Shown here piece after piece: positions 35,716-44,385 of a DNA stretch of 64,000 nucleotides (the stretch's first letter is position 1; each line of letters opens with the position of its first letter). Position numbers and translations under genes: made by a program. This DNA comes from Joostella atrarenae (lineage in GTDB: Bacteria; Bacteroidota; Bacteroidia; Flavobacteriales; Flavobacteriaceae): contig NZ_JAETXX010000001.1 in assembly GCF_021764745.1 (NCBI RefSeq), positions 682,001-746,000 of the forward strand, written 5' to 3'. Below the pieces are notes generated by a model. That model was given only the letters and a program-made list of their open reading frames with translations, ran no database searches and was not told where the DNA came from.

Positions 35716-36658
35716 TATAAAAACAATAGCTATAAAAGAGCGATTTTCTATGGATGCTAGAATTGTTTTCCTAACTGTTTTAGCACTTTTTTCCGTAGCT
35801 CAAATAGCTGCACAAGATTCAGAAGCTTTAGAAAAAGCTAAAGAGAAGGCTTTATCTGAGTCAAAAGGTTATACTTATGAAGGAAACGAAATTTTATCAG
35901 AAAGTGATGATGCTGTTGCTGCTGAAGTAGAATATCGTAAGGCTATAGCTAAAAGTTCTGCAAATGCAAAAGCTAAATATAATTTAGGAAACGTTTATTA
36001 TAAGGATGAGAGCATGGGCGAAGCTTTTATGCGATATAAAGAAGCGGGAACCACAGCGGAAACTAAAGAAGAAAGACATAGCGCATATCATAACTTGGGA
36101 AATGTATTCATGAAGAATAAAGAGTACCAGAAAGCAGTAGAAGCGTATAAAGAAGCGCTTAGAAACGACCCATCTGATGAAGAAACACGTTATAATCTTG
36201 CCTTAGCCAAAGAAATGCTTAAAAAGCAGCAAGACGAGAATAAGGATAATCAGAATAAAGACGACCAAAACCAAGACGAGAATAAAGACAACCAAGATAA
36301 TCAGGATCAGAACCAAGACGATCAAGACAAGAAAGATGGCGATGAAGGGGAAGATAAAAAAGACGATCAAGGTGAGGAAGGTGACGAGAATAAAGAGGGA
36401 GACAATAAAGATGAGCAAGGAGAGAATCCTGAAGATAAAAACCAGGATGAAGGAAAGAATGATAAACAAGATCAGCAGAAGCAGAATCCTGAAGGTAAAC
36501 CTGAAGAACAGCAACAACAGCCTAGGCCAGATCAGTTATCACCGCAGCAGGTGAGAAATATTTTGGAGGCTATGAATAATGAGGAGAAGAAAGTTCAGGA
36601 GAAAGTAAATGCTGAAAAAATAAAAGGTGCGCCAGTAAAATCTGAAAAAGATTGGTAG
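35690..36658 (+). CDS. batC: BatC, TPR protein with a highly charged low-complexity tail
   Basis: The 322-residue protein has a signal sequence (around MDARIVFLTVLALFSVAQIA), then two to three TPR repeats at about 75-180 (AKYNLGNVYYKDESMGEAFM and AYHNLGNVFMKNKEYQKAVE), then about 105 residues composed almost only of Asp, Glu, Lys, Asn and Gln (from 36220), and a final helix PQQVRNILEAMNNEEKKVQ. BatC-type TPR proteins bind other Bat components in the periplasm. The start at 35690 overlaps batB by 26 bases; ATG at 35705 gives an 11-base overlap and is equally possible. Confidence 0.9.
   Translation: MSERKMKNNIKTIAIKERFSMDARIVFLTVLALFSVAQIAAQDSEALEKAKEKALSESKGYTYEGNEILSESDDAVAAEVEYRKAIAKSSANAKAKYNLGNVYYKDESMGEAFMRYKEAGTTAETKEERHSAYHNLGNVFMKNKEYQKAVEAYKEALRNDPSDEETRYNLALAKEMLKKQQDENKDNQNKDDQNQDENKDNQDNQDQNQDDQDKKDGDEGEDKKDDQGEEGDENKEGDNKDEQGENPEDKNQDEGKNDKQDQQKQNPEGKPEEQQQQPRPDQLSPQQVRNILEAMNNEEKKVQEKVNAEKIKGAPVKSEKDW
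36220..36535 (+). repeat. Low-complexity Asp/Glu/Lys/Asn/Gln-coding tract inside batC
   Basis: Over about 300 bases nearly every codon is GAC/GAT, GAA/GAG, AAA/AAG, AAC/AAT or CAA/CAG, arranged as imperfect repeats of units such as DENKDNQ, DDQNQDENK and NQDQNQD. The antisense strand gives a spurious very hydrophobic open frame. Such tracts change length readily. Confidence 0.85.
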
Positions 36659-36662
36659 AGAA

Positions 36663-38453
36663 ATGAAGATTAGAATATTAATAATAGCTTTTATTATAGG
36701 ATTTTTTGGGAATGCATATTCCCAAGATGAGGTACAGTTTGAGGCCAAGGCCAGCAAGCAGAAGCTTGGTGTGAATGAGCGCTTACGTATTGAATTTAGT
36801 ATGAATAAAGATGGAGATAATTTTGTACCTCCTTCTTTTGAAGGCTTTAGAGTAGAAATGGGACCAAATCAATCTGTGAGTCATTCATGGGTGAATGGAA
36901 AACGTTCTTTTTCGAAATCATATTCTTATATAATTTCTCCTATTTCAAAAGGGAATTTTACAATTAATCAAGCAAAAGTAGAGATTGATGGAAGTACTTA
37001 TAAAACATTTCCAATAAAGATAGAAGTTACTGGTGCAGTTAGCGATCCGAACGCTCCTCCTTCAGCAGACGAAATTGCTGGAGAGAATTTACATTTGGTA
37101 GCCGAAGTCTCTGACGCTAGTCCTTATTTAAATGAAGCGGTAAGCGTTGTTTATAAGCTTTATGTAAGCCCAAGTATTAATGTTTCTAATTTTGTGCCTA
37201 AAGCAAATCCTACGTATAATAATTTCTGGTCTCAAGATATAAAGGTTAAAAGATATAATGTTGAGAATGGATTGTATAATGGAAAACAGTATCGCTTTGT
37301 AGTTCTTAAAAGAGTTGTTTTATATCCTCAAAAAACGGGATCTTTAGAGATAGAGCCACTTTCTTTAGATGTAACGGTAGATGTGCCTACTAATAGAAGA
37401 GATGTTTTTGGAGGCAGATTGTTTACGCAAACTCATAAAACAGTTACTGCTGGGCAAAGAAAACTTAATGTTCGTCCGTTGCCTACAAAAGGAAAGCCTG
37501 ATGGTTTTACTGGTGCTGTAGGGCAGTTTGATTTTGATGTGATTACTTCAAAATCTGATTTAAAAGCAAATGAATCTTTAAGTGCTAAGATAAAAGTATC
37601 TGGAAAGGGTAATTTAAAACTTATTAGCTTACCAAAGTTAACGCTACCAAGTTCTTTGGAAGTATATGAGCCAGAGCATGAAGAAAGTGTTTCTACGAAC
37701 TTATCTGGAATGAGTGGTGAGATTTCCGATAATTATACCATTGTTCCTCAGTACAAGGGGAAATATCCAATTCCAGGCGTTGCTTTTTCATATTTCGATC
37801 CAAAGGAAGAAGCATATAAAACGATAACTTCCCAGCAGTCGGTAATTAATGTGTATGAAGGGCCTACAAGTGCTTCTGTTGCGAATGCAACAAATGATAA
37901 TGCAGATAGTAGTACTTTAAATAAGCAACCAGTTTCTACTATTGGAGATCAGTTTAGATATATAAAATTGGATGCTGATTTTGTGTCTAAGAAAGCGAAT
38001 GTCTTCTTTGGTTCTATTTTGTATTATATATTATTATTAGCTCCTTTATTGTTAATCCCTATTGCAATATTGATAGGTAAGAAAAGAGCAGCTATGGCTG
38101 GAGATGTTGTTGGAAATCGTGTGAGAAAGGCTAATAAACTTGCTAAGAAATATTTATCTGAAGCCAAACGTAACTTAGGTAATAAAGAAGCTTTCTATGA
38201 GTCTTTAGAGCGAGCGTTGCATAATTATTTACGTGCGAAATTAAAGTTAGTAACTTCAGAATTTAGTAAAGAGAAAATTAGTGAATTATTGCTGTCTAAA
38301 AGTGTGGATGAGCAGGTTGTAAATGAGTTTATTGCATTATTAAAAAGTTGTGAGTTGGCAAGGTATTCTCCGAGTACGATTGCTGAGATGCAGAGTGATT
38401 ATAATAAAGCAGCCGAAGTTATTTCGTTAATCGATAAACAGTTTAGATCATGA
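36663..38453 (+). CDS. batD: BatD, oxygen-tolerance membrane protein
   Basis: The 596-residue protein has a signal peptide (MKIRILIIAFIIGFFGNAYS), several BatD beta-sandwich modules across the periplasmic part (for example FEAKASKQKLGVNERLRIEF near the start and FDFDVITSKSDLKANESL near residue 290), one membrane helix at about 450-470 (IFYILLLAPLLLIPI-type), and a cytoplasmic helical tail that resembles a TPR-like domain. This is the usual BatD architecture and length. It starts 4 nt after batC and its last codons overlap batE in an ATGA arrangement, indicating coupled translation. Confidence 0.93.
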   Translation: MKIRILIIAFIIGFFGNAYSQDEVQFEAKASKQKLGVNERLRIEFSMNKDGDNFVPPSFEGFRVEMGPNQSVSHSWVNGKRSFSKSYSYIISPISKGNFTINQAKVEIDGSTYKTFPIKIEVTGAVSDPNAPPSADEIAGENLHLVAEVSDASPYLNEAVSVVYKLYVSPSINVSNFVPKANPTYNNFWSQDIKVKRYNVENGLYNGKQYRFVVLKRVVLYPQKTGSLEIEPLSLDVTVDVPTNRRDVFGGRLFTQTHKTVTAGQRKLNVRPLPTKGKPDGFTGAVGQFDFDVITSKSDLKANESLSAKIKVSGKGNLKLISLPKLTLPSSLEVYEPEHEESVSTNLSGMSGEISDNYTIVPQYKGKYPIPGVAFSYFDPKEEAYKTITSQQSVINVYEGPTSASVANATNDNADSSTLNKQPVSTIGDQFRYIKLDADFVSKKANVFFGSILYYILLLAPLLLIPIAILIGKKRAAMAGDVVGNRVRKANKLAKKYLSEAKRNLGNKEAFYESLERALHNYLRAKLKLVTSEFSKEKISELLLSKSVDEQVVNEFIALLKSCELARYSPSTIAEMQSDYNKAAEVISLIDKQFRS

Positions 38454-39232
38454 TTCGAGGTTATAAAATTTTATATAAAAGTATTGTGCTCGTCCTTTTC
38501 TTGTTAATTTCTGTTTCAGGATTAGCACAGCAGGAGTCTGCATTTCAAGAAGGAAATGATTTTTATCACGACGGTGAATATCAAGAAGCCATAGATTCAT
38601 ATTTAAAGGCAGAAAAAGGGAACCTGCATTCTGTAGCATTGTATTATAACTTAGCTAATTCATATTATAAATTAAATGAAATAGCACCGAGCATTTATTA
38701 TTATGAAAAAGCTTTATTGTTGAATCCTGACGATGAGGATGTAAAAAACAACTTAAAGTTCGCTCAACAAATGACTGTTGATGCTATTGAAGTATTACCA
38801 CAAGTAGGGATAGATAAGATTTTTGGGAAATTAATTAATAAGTTCTCTTACGCAACATGGGCGATTTTAGCTATTGTCTTTATGGTTTTGTTTGTGTTAG
38901 CTTTCTTACTTTATTATTTTGCTTCTTACCATACTAAGAAGCGAGTATTTTTCGCTATTAGTATAATTTTCATGATAGCTTCTATTGGTAGTTTTGTATT
39001 TGCACATTCTCAATATGGAGCTGTAAATGCTAAAGATCCTGCTATAATATTTGCAAAAGAAACACCAGTTATGTCCGAACCAAACATGGGAAGTACTGAG
39101 GTTTTTTTACTACACGAAGGAACCAAAGTAAGCGTTTTAGATACCGTTGGAGAATGGAAGAAAATTAGGCTTACAGACGGTAAAATCGGTTGGTTGCCAA
39201 GCAGTGAGATAAAAATAATCAAAGATTTTTAG
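38450..39232 (+). CDS. batE: BatE, TPR and SH3-like domain membrane protein
   Basis: The 260-residue product has a signal sequence (about residues 10-26, LVLFLLISVSGLAQQ), two TPR repeats (NDFYHDGEYQEAIDSYLKAE and LYYNLANSYYKLNEIAPSIY), two membrane helices at about 138-160 and 168-188, and a C-terminal bacterial SH3-like domain (about 195-258) with PVMSEPNMGSTEVFLLHEGT and DGKIGWLPSSEI. The order TPR-TM-SH3 is that of BatE. It overlaps batD by four bases (ATGA) and ends the conserved operon. Confidence 0.93.
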   Translation: MIRGYKILYKSIVLVLFLLISVSGLAQQESAFQEGNDFYHDGEYQEAIDSYLKAEKGNLHSVALYYNLANSYYKLNEIAPSIYYYEKALLLNPDDEDVKNNLKFAQQMTVDAIEVLPQVGIDKIFGKLINKFSYATWAILAIVFMVLFVLAFLLYYFASYHTKKRVFFAISIIFMIASIGSFVFAHSQYGAVNAKDPAIIFAKETPVMSEPNMGSTEVFLLHEGTKVSVLDTVGEWKKIRLTDGKIGWLPSSEIKIIKDF

Positions 39233-39291
39233 TTGTTCCTTAACAGAAAAATCAATAACAAATATTATCTTTACATTTATTGTAATGTAAT

Positions 39292-39615
39292 TTGCTAGCA
39301 TTGGATACAAATAAGAAAATATTTGTTTGTTTTTTTTTATTCATATTCTGCTCTTTCTTGATAACACCGGCAATTTTAACGGTAGTAGAGAAAGGTGCAG
39401 ATATAGCCTATTATTATAATTTAGCAGAAGAAGAAAAGAAAGATACCAATACAAATGGGTTGAAAGAAGTTAAAGAAATGCCTTACCCTAAGGACTTAAA
39501 CTTACAGCTCTCCCAGATTTCTAAAAAAAAAGAAAATTATTTTTACTACTTCAAGCGCCATTACGATCAAGTAATGGATGTTATTATACCGCCTCCAGAG
39601 GCCTTTACTGTATAA
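39292..39615 (+). CDS. Small hydrophobic-start protein of unknown function
   Basis: A 107-residue frame with an N-terminal membrane helix or signal (IFVCFFLFIFCSFLITPAIL) and a Lys/Glu-rich remainder that ends PPPEAFTV. No ATG is available near the start; TTG 39292 (or TTG 39301) is the likely initiation codon. The composition (Lys, Glu, Tyr-rich) suits a short soluble or secreted tail. I do not recognise the family. It sits 59 nt after batE and 185 nt before the first SulP gene, so it may be the last gene of the Bat operon or a separate gene. Confidence 0.5.
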   Translation: MLALDTNKKIFVCFFLFIFCSFLITPAILTVVEKGADIAYYYNLAEEEKKDTNTNGLKEVKEMPYPKDLNLQLSQISKKKENYFYYFKRHYDQVMDVIIPPPEAFTV

Positions 39616-39800
39616 TTAATTAGATCAGAATTCATTTTTGAAATTACGAATAGTTCGGCATAAATTTTTGTTTAACTCAGTTAGTACATCAGTAATGAAA
39701 TAAATAGGATCTAATTTATTATAGTTTCGTTTTTCAAATAAGATTTATAGTAAAGTTTCAATAGGCTTTCGCGTTACGCGGAGGTATAATATAGTTAGAT

Positions 39801-41381
39801 ATGTTTAAACATTTAAAAAAAGATTTACCGGCTAGTCTTGTCGTATTTTTTGTAGCCCTTCCATTATGTCTGGGAATTGCATTGGCCAGTGGAGCGCCAT
39901 TGTTTTCTGGTTTGATAGCTGGAATTGTAGGAGGGATTGTAGTAGGAAGCTTGAGTGGTTCTTCAATAGGAGTTAGTGGACCAGCAGCAGGTTTAGCAGT
40001 TATAGTTTTAGCTGCGATAGCTAATTTAGGATTCGAGAACTTTTTAGTAGCAGTAATTATTGGTGGTGCACTTCAAATTTTATTGGGAGTGTTAAAAGCT
40101 GGTATTATTGGATATTATTTCCCTTCGTCTGTAATTAAAGGAATGTTGGCAGCCATAGGTATCATTATCTTTTTAAAACAAATTCCTCATGCATTTGGAT
40201 ATGATTCTGATTATGAGGGGGATTTAAATTTCTTCCAAATGGATGGAGAGAATACGTTTTCAGCAATAGGAGCAATGTTTGATTTTATTTCTCCTGGAGC
40301 TCTTTTAGTAACATGTATTTCGCTATTCATTTTATTATTTTGGGAGAAAGTTTTATCAAAAAAACACGATATATTTAAAATTATACCAGGGCCGTTAGTA
40401 GCAGTAGTTGTAGGTATTTTATATTATATGTTTGTAGATCCAACTTCTTCGCTTGCAATAGCAAAAAATCATTTAGTTTCTGTACCAGTTCCAGAGAGTG
40501 CAACAGATTTTATGAGTCAGTTTACATTCCCTAATTTTGGAGCGATTACAAATCCGCAAGTATGGGTTGCAGGGGTAACAATTGCTATTGTGGCTAGTTT
40601 AGAAACACTATTGTGTGTAGAAGCTACAGATAAGTTAGATCCAGAGAAAAGAACAACTCCAACAAATAGAGAGCTTTTTGCTCAGGGAACAGGAAATATT
40701 GTTTCTGGACTTATTGGAGGGCTTCCAATTACACAAGTAATTGTACGTAGTTCTGCGAACCTTCAATCAGGAGGTAAGACAAAACTATCAGCAATTATTC
40801 ATGGATTTTTATTGCTAGGATCGGTAATTTTGATTCCGTTGTTACTTAATAAAATTCCATTAGCAGTATTAGCTGCAATTTTATTAATTGTAGGTTATAA
40901 ACTAGCAAAACCAGCTTTATTTAAGCAAATGTTTAAGTTAGGAAGTGAGCAGTTTATTCCTTTTATTGTAACTGTTTTCGGTGTAGTATTCACAGATTTA
41001 TTAGTAGGAATCGGTTTAGGATTGGCTGTAGGGATTACAATAATTTTAATTAAAAATTATCAAAATTCACATTTCTTGCATATTCAGAAAACAGAAGATG
41101 GAAGTCATGTTGTTAAAATGACTTTAGCAGAAGAGATTTCTTTTCTTAATAAAGGCGCTATTTTGAAGGAGCTTAATGCACTTCCAGAAGATACATTGTT
41201 GGAATTGGATGTGAGTAAGACTTTGCGATTAAATTATGATATTTTAGAAATTCTTGATGATTTTGCTATTAAAGCTAAAGATAAAAATATTGAAGTTAAA
41301 TTGATTTCTGATAAAGGAGTTCTTTACAATCCGAAAAGCTTTACTGAATTTTTTAGATCAAAAAATAGAAAAGCGGCTTAA
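39801..41381 (+). CDS. SulP-family inorganic anion transporter (probable bicarbonate transporter)
   Basis: The 526-residue membrane protein begins directly with the SulP core (MFKHLKKDLPASLVVFFVAL), with about 12 membrane helices. Conserved SulP pieces are GVSGPAAGLAVI near residue 56 and GGLPITQVIVRSSANLQSGG near residue 308. The C-terminal 100 residues form a weak STAS-like domain. It is followed after 43 nt by a beta-carbonic anhydrase on the same strand; SulP plus carbonic anhydrase is known from cyanobacterial BicA-type systems and marine flavobacteria, so bicarbonate is the best guess, not sulphate. Substrate is inferred from context only. Confidence 0.9.
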   Translation: MFKHLKKDLPASLVVFFVALPLCLGIALASGAPLFSGLIAGIVGGIVVGSLSGSSIGVSGPAAGLAVIVLAAIANLGFENFLVAVIIGGALQILLGVLKAGIIGYYFPSSVIKGMLAAIGIIIFLKQIPHAFGYDSDYEGDLNFFQMDGENTFSAIGAMFDFISPGALLVTCISLFILLFWEKVLSKKHDIFKIIPGPLVAVVVGILYYMFVDPTSSLAIAKNHLVSVPVPESATDFMSQFTFPNFGAITNPQVWVAGVTIAIVASLETLLCVEATDKLDPEKRTTPTNRELFAQGTGNIVSGLIGGLPITQVIVRSSANLQSGGKTKLSAIIHGFLLLGSVILIPLLLNKIPLAVLAAILLIVGYKLAKPALFKQMFKLGSEQFIPFIVTVFGVVFTDLLVGIGLGLAVGITIILIKNYQNSHFLHIQKTEDGSHVVKMTLAEEISFLNKGAILKELNALPEDTLLELDVSKTLRLNYDILEILDDFAIKAKDKNIEVKLISDKGVLYNPKSFTEFFRSKNRKAA

Positions 41382-41424
41382 TTGTTTATTTAAAAAAGTT
41401 TAATTTTAGAAAAAATATATAAAT

Positions 41425-42051
41425 ATGAATTTAGAAACGGTATTCGATAATAATAAAAAGTGGATTCAATCTAAACTCGATGTAGACTCAAATTATTTTG
41501 AAGAATTAGGGAAAGGACAAAGTCCTGAGCTATTGTATATAGGATGTTCTGATAGTAGAGTTACAGCTGAAGATTTAATGGGCTTAACACCGGGAGAAGT
41601 TTTTGTACATAGAAATATTGCAAACATGGTGGTAGGTACAGATTTAAATGCAATGTCTGTATTAGATTACGCTGTTAATCATTTAAAAGTAAATCATGTT
41701 GTAGTATGTGGTCATTATTCTTGCGGTGGAGTGAAAGCAGCTATGCAATCTGCTGATTTAGGAATTTTAAATCCATGGTTAAGAAATATTCGTGATGTGT
41801 ATCGTTTACATAAAACTGAATTAAATGCTATTGAGGATGAAGATAAACGTTACGATCGTTTAGTTGAATTAAACGTTCAAGAGCAATGCGTAAACCTAAT
41901 TAAGACGGCTACAGTACAAAAAGCATATAGAGATAGAAGCTTAAAAGTACATGGTTGGGTGTTTGATATTCACACAGGAAAGTTAATCGATTTAAAGATT
42001 GATCTTGATGGTATTTTAAATAATATCATGGAGATTTATCACTTAGACTAA
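41425..42051 (+). CDS. can: Beta-class carbonic anhydrase
   Basis: Interconverts carbon dioxide and bicarbonate. The 208-residue product keeps all zinc-site residues: Cys 41 and Asp 43 with Arg 45 in GCSDSRV, and His 97 and Cys 100 in CGHYSCGGV. The size is that of the bacterial Can type. It is placed between two SulP transporters, consistent with trapping or supplying bicarbonate moved by them. It is followed by a strong terminator, so it ends the SulP1-can operon. Confidence 0.96.
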   Translation: MNLETVFDNNKKWIQSKLDVDSNYFEELGKGQSPELLYIGCSDSRVTAEDLMGLTPGEVFVHRNIANMVVGTDLNAMSVLDYAVNHLKVNHVVVCGHYSCGGVKAAMQSADLGILNPWLRNIRDVYRLHKTELNAIEDEDKRYDRLVELNVQEQCVNLIKTATVQKAYRDRSLKVHGWVFDIHTGKLIDLKIDLDGILNNIMEIYHLD

Positions 42052-42117
42052 TGTAAGAGATATCAAAATCAAATAATATTTTATATCGTCATCTGTTTTT
42101 GTGATGATATTGAGGGC

Positions 42118-42157
42118 AAAAAAAATCCTGCGGAGTTTTCTCCGTAGGATTTTTTGC
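42118..42157 (+). terminator. Rho-independent terminator after the carbonic anhydrase gene
   Basis: AATCCTGCGGAG (42124-42135) pairs with CTCCGTAGGATT (42140-42151) with one G-U pair around a TTTT loop, flanked by A-run and T-run. Confidence 0.9.
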
Positions 42158-42527
42158 TTTCTACTGTTACATATCTTAGTTGTTCTTTTAAAGATATATC
42201 CTTTTAGCCTTTGTGTTGTATTCTTTATAGATTTCTTCTTTTATTTCTAACCTAAAGTTCATCTCTGTTTTAATTTTAATCTCCAATTTATAAGGGTTTA
42301 GGTTAGTTATTCTGGTTGTAGTACATTATTATTTAAATTTTATTCTACATTTATTGACTTAGTAATCAAATATTTTTAATATAATGTCATCTGTTTCTTA
42401 TAATTTTATTTTTAGTTACATTATTTTGTTATACATTATGACCGCATAAATGCTTGTTTTATAGGTGTGTGTTGAATTTTCGCACGACTTCGTAAGAAAA
42501 TTCGAAATAAATAAAAGAGTTTAGTGA
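42158..42527. promoter_or_regulatory. 370-nt upstream region of the second SulP gene with two inverted repeats
   Basis: No gene is visible. CTAACCTAAA (42247-42256) and TTTAGGTTAG (42297-42306) are perfect inverted copies 40 nt apart. GAATTTTC (42474-42481) and GAAAATTC (42496-42503) form a second hairpin that ends 24 nt before the start codon. An exact TAnnTTTG box was not found. Confidence 0.5.
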
Positions 42528-44369
42528 ATGAAGAATTTTTTCTCCAATCTTAAAAATGATGCTTTTGGAGGTGTCACAGCAGGAATAGTAGCATTACCAC
42601 TAGCGTTAGCTTTTGGTGTTAGTTCAGGATTAGGTCCTAGCGCGGGACTTTATGGAGCCATATTTTTAAGTTTCTTTGCAGCGCTATTTGGTGGAACTAA
42701 TACACAGATTTCTGGACCAACTGCTCCGATGACTGCTGTAAGTATGGTCGTAATAGCAAGTATTATTGGCGCTAATGATGGGGATGTTGCGCAAGCTTTA
42801 CCTGCTATTTTAGCTGTTTTTCTCCTAGCAGGATTGATGCAAGTAGCGTTCGGACTTGCTGGTGTTGGAGTGTATATTAAATATATACCATATCCTGTAG
42901 TTTCTGGTTTTATGACTGCTATTGGAGTAATTATTTTGATTACCCAATTGCTCCCAATGGTGGGGTACTATCCTAAAGAAGATAAAGCTTTTGTGAGTGA
43001 GTTTACTCCCTATGCTGAGGAGATATTATTAGATAGGATTTTAAAGGAAGAAGCCGGAGAAGGTATTTTGGTGCTAGATGATTTTAAAGAAACAGTAAGT
43101 AGAGCTGAAGAAATTGATGATGATAAGATCCATACTGAAGCTGTTGTGTTAGCTAAAAAATCTGCTTCTGGTGTCATAGGAGCTATTAAGACTTTTCCTC
43201 GTGCTTTGAACAATATAAATTGGTTAGAACTTGCTTTAGGACTAATTACCATATTCATTATATACGGATTTAAGCGAATTACAACCGCTATTCCAAGCAC
43301 ATTAGTTTCATTATTAGTGGTCTCTGGAGCGGCAATGATATTAGGATTAGATTATCGTCCCATACAAGAGATTCCTGGAGGATTCCCAATTCCACACTTC
43401 GAAATATTTACATCGTTTAGTATCTCCTCTATATTGCCTTATATTTTCACTGCTTTTACTTTGGCGTTATTAGGAGGTATTGACTCGCTATTAACTTCTG
43501 TTGTTGCCGATAATATGACTAAAACAAAACATAAACCTAATAAAGAATTAATAGGACAAGGTATTGGTAATAGTATAGCTGCCTTATTTGCTGGATTGCC
43601 TGGAGCTGGAGCGACCATAAGAACAGTAGTTAATATTAAAGCAGGAGGTGCAACGCGTCTTTCTGGGATGATGGCTGGAATTCTTTTACTGATTGTACTA
43701 TTAGCATTAGGTCCTATTGCATCTAAGATTCCTGCCGCTGTTTTAGCGGGTATTTTGGTTACAGTAGGTCTTGGAGTTATGGATTATAAGGGGTTAAAAG
43801 CAATTCCGAATATGCCAAAAAGTGAAGTTTTTATAATGGTAACGGTAATGTTACTTTCTACTTTTTGGAATTTAGTATATGCTGTAGGGATCGGTTTGGT
43901 GATTGCTGCTTTAGTATTTATGAAGAAAATTGGAGATCATACAGCACAAGCATCTGATGTAAAAATGTTAAAAGAAGAAGACTGGAAAGATGAGATGGAT
44001 TTCCCAGAAAGCTTGAAAGAGGAAGTCTTTATTAAGCATTTAAAAGGGCCTCTTTTCTTTGGGTTTACCAGTGAATTCCAACACCTTTCGTCTCAAATTC
44101 CTATGACTGCTTCTCATGTGGTTATCAGAATGGATAAAGTTCCCTATATGGATCAGTCTGGAGTGTATGCAATGGAAGATGTGTTGATAGAACTCAGTAG
44201 TGCCAATATAGAAATTTTATTTGTAGATGTTAATAAGCAGCCTAGATATCTAATGGAAAGAGTTTCTCTGATCCCAAGATTAGTGCCAGAAAATCATGTT
44301 TTTAAAGATTTTAATGAGTGCTTGCTCTATATAAAAATGAATGTTAAGGATAAATACCCTAAGAAGTAA
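42528..44369 (+). CDS. SulP-family transporter with STAS domain and extra periplasmic-loop insertion
   Basis: The 613-residue protein has the SulP membrane core (GGVTAGIVALPLALAFGV at the start, QISGPTAPMTAVSMVV near residue 60, GGIDSLLTSVVADNMTKTKH near residue 317, GLPGAGATIRTVVNIKAGG near residue 350) and a C-terminal STAS domain, about 500-605, containing VVIRMDKVPYMDQSGVYAME. Between core helices, residues about 151-215 are an acidic insertion that the first SulP protein lacks. It has its own control region and is monocistronic. Sulphate or bicarbonate transport is possible; the nearby carbonic anhydrase favours bicarbonate. Confidence 0.9.
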   Translation: MKNFFSNLKNDAFGGVTAGIVALPLALAFGVSSGLGPSAGLYGAIFLSFFAALFGGTNTQISGPTAPMTAVSMVVIASIIGANDGDVAQALPAILAVFLLAGLMQVAFGLAGVGVYIKYIPYPVVSGFMTAIGVIILITQLLPMVGYYPKEDKAFVSEFTPYAEEILLDRILKEEAGEGILVLDDFKETVSRAEEIDDDKIHTEAVVLAKKSASGVIGAIKTFPRALNNINWLELALGLITIFIIYGFKRITTAIPSTLVSLLVVSGAAMILGLDYRPIQEIPGGFPIPHFEIFTSFSISSILPYIFTAFTLALLGGIDSLLTSVVADNMTKTKHKPNKELIGQGIGNSIAALFAGLPGAGATIRTVVNIKAGGATRLSGMMAGILLLIVLLALGPIASKIPAAVLAGILVTVGLGVMDYKGLKAIPNMPKSEVFIMVTVMLLSTFWNLVYAVGIGLVIAALVFMKKIGDHTAQASDVKMLKEEDWKDEMDFPESLKEEVFIKHLKGPLFFGFTSEFQHLSSQIPMTASHVVIRMDKVPYMDQSGVYAMEDVLIELSSANIEILFVDVNKQPRYLMERVSLIPRLVPENHVFKDFNECLLYIKMNVKDKYPKK

Positions 44370-44385
44370 GGATAAGGCTGAATTA

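Noticed and set aside
36203-36517. Antisense frame of 104 residues, almost purely hydrophobic
   Set aside because: It is the mirror image of the Asp/Lys/Asn/Glu/Gln codons of batC; the composition is forced by the sense strand and there is no start region or partner.
39770-39780. CGCG-TTA-CGCG short inverted repeat before the first SulP gene
   Set aside because: Arms of only four bases; too short to call without other evidence.
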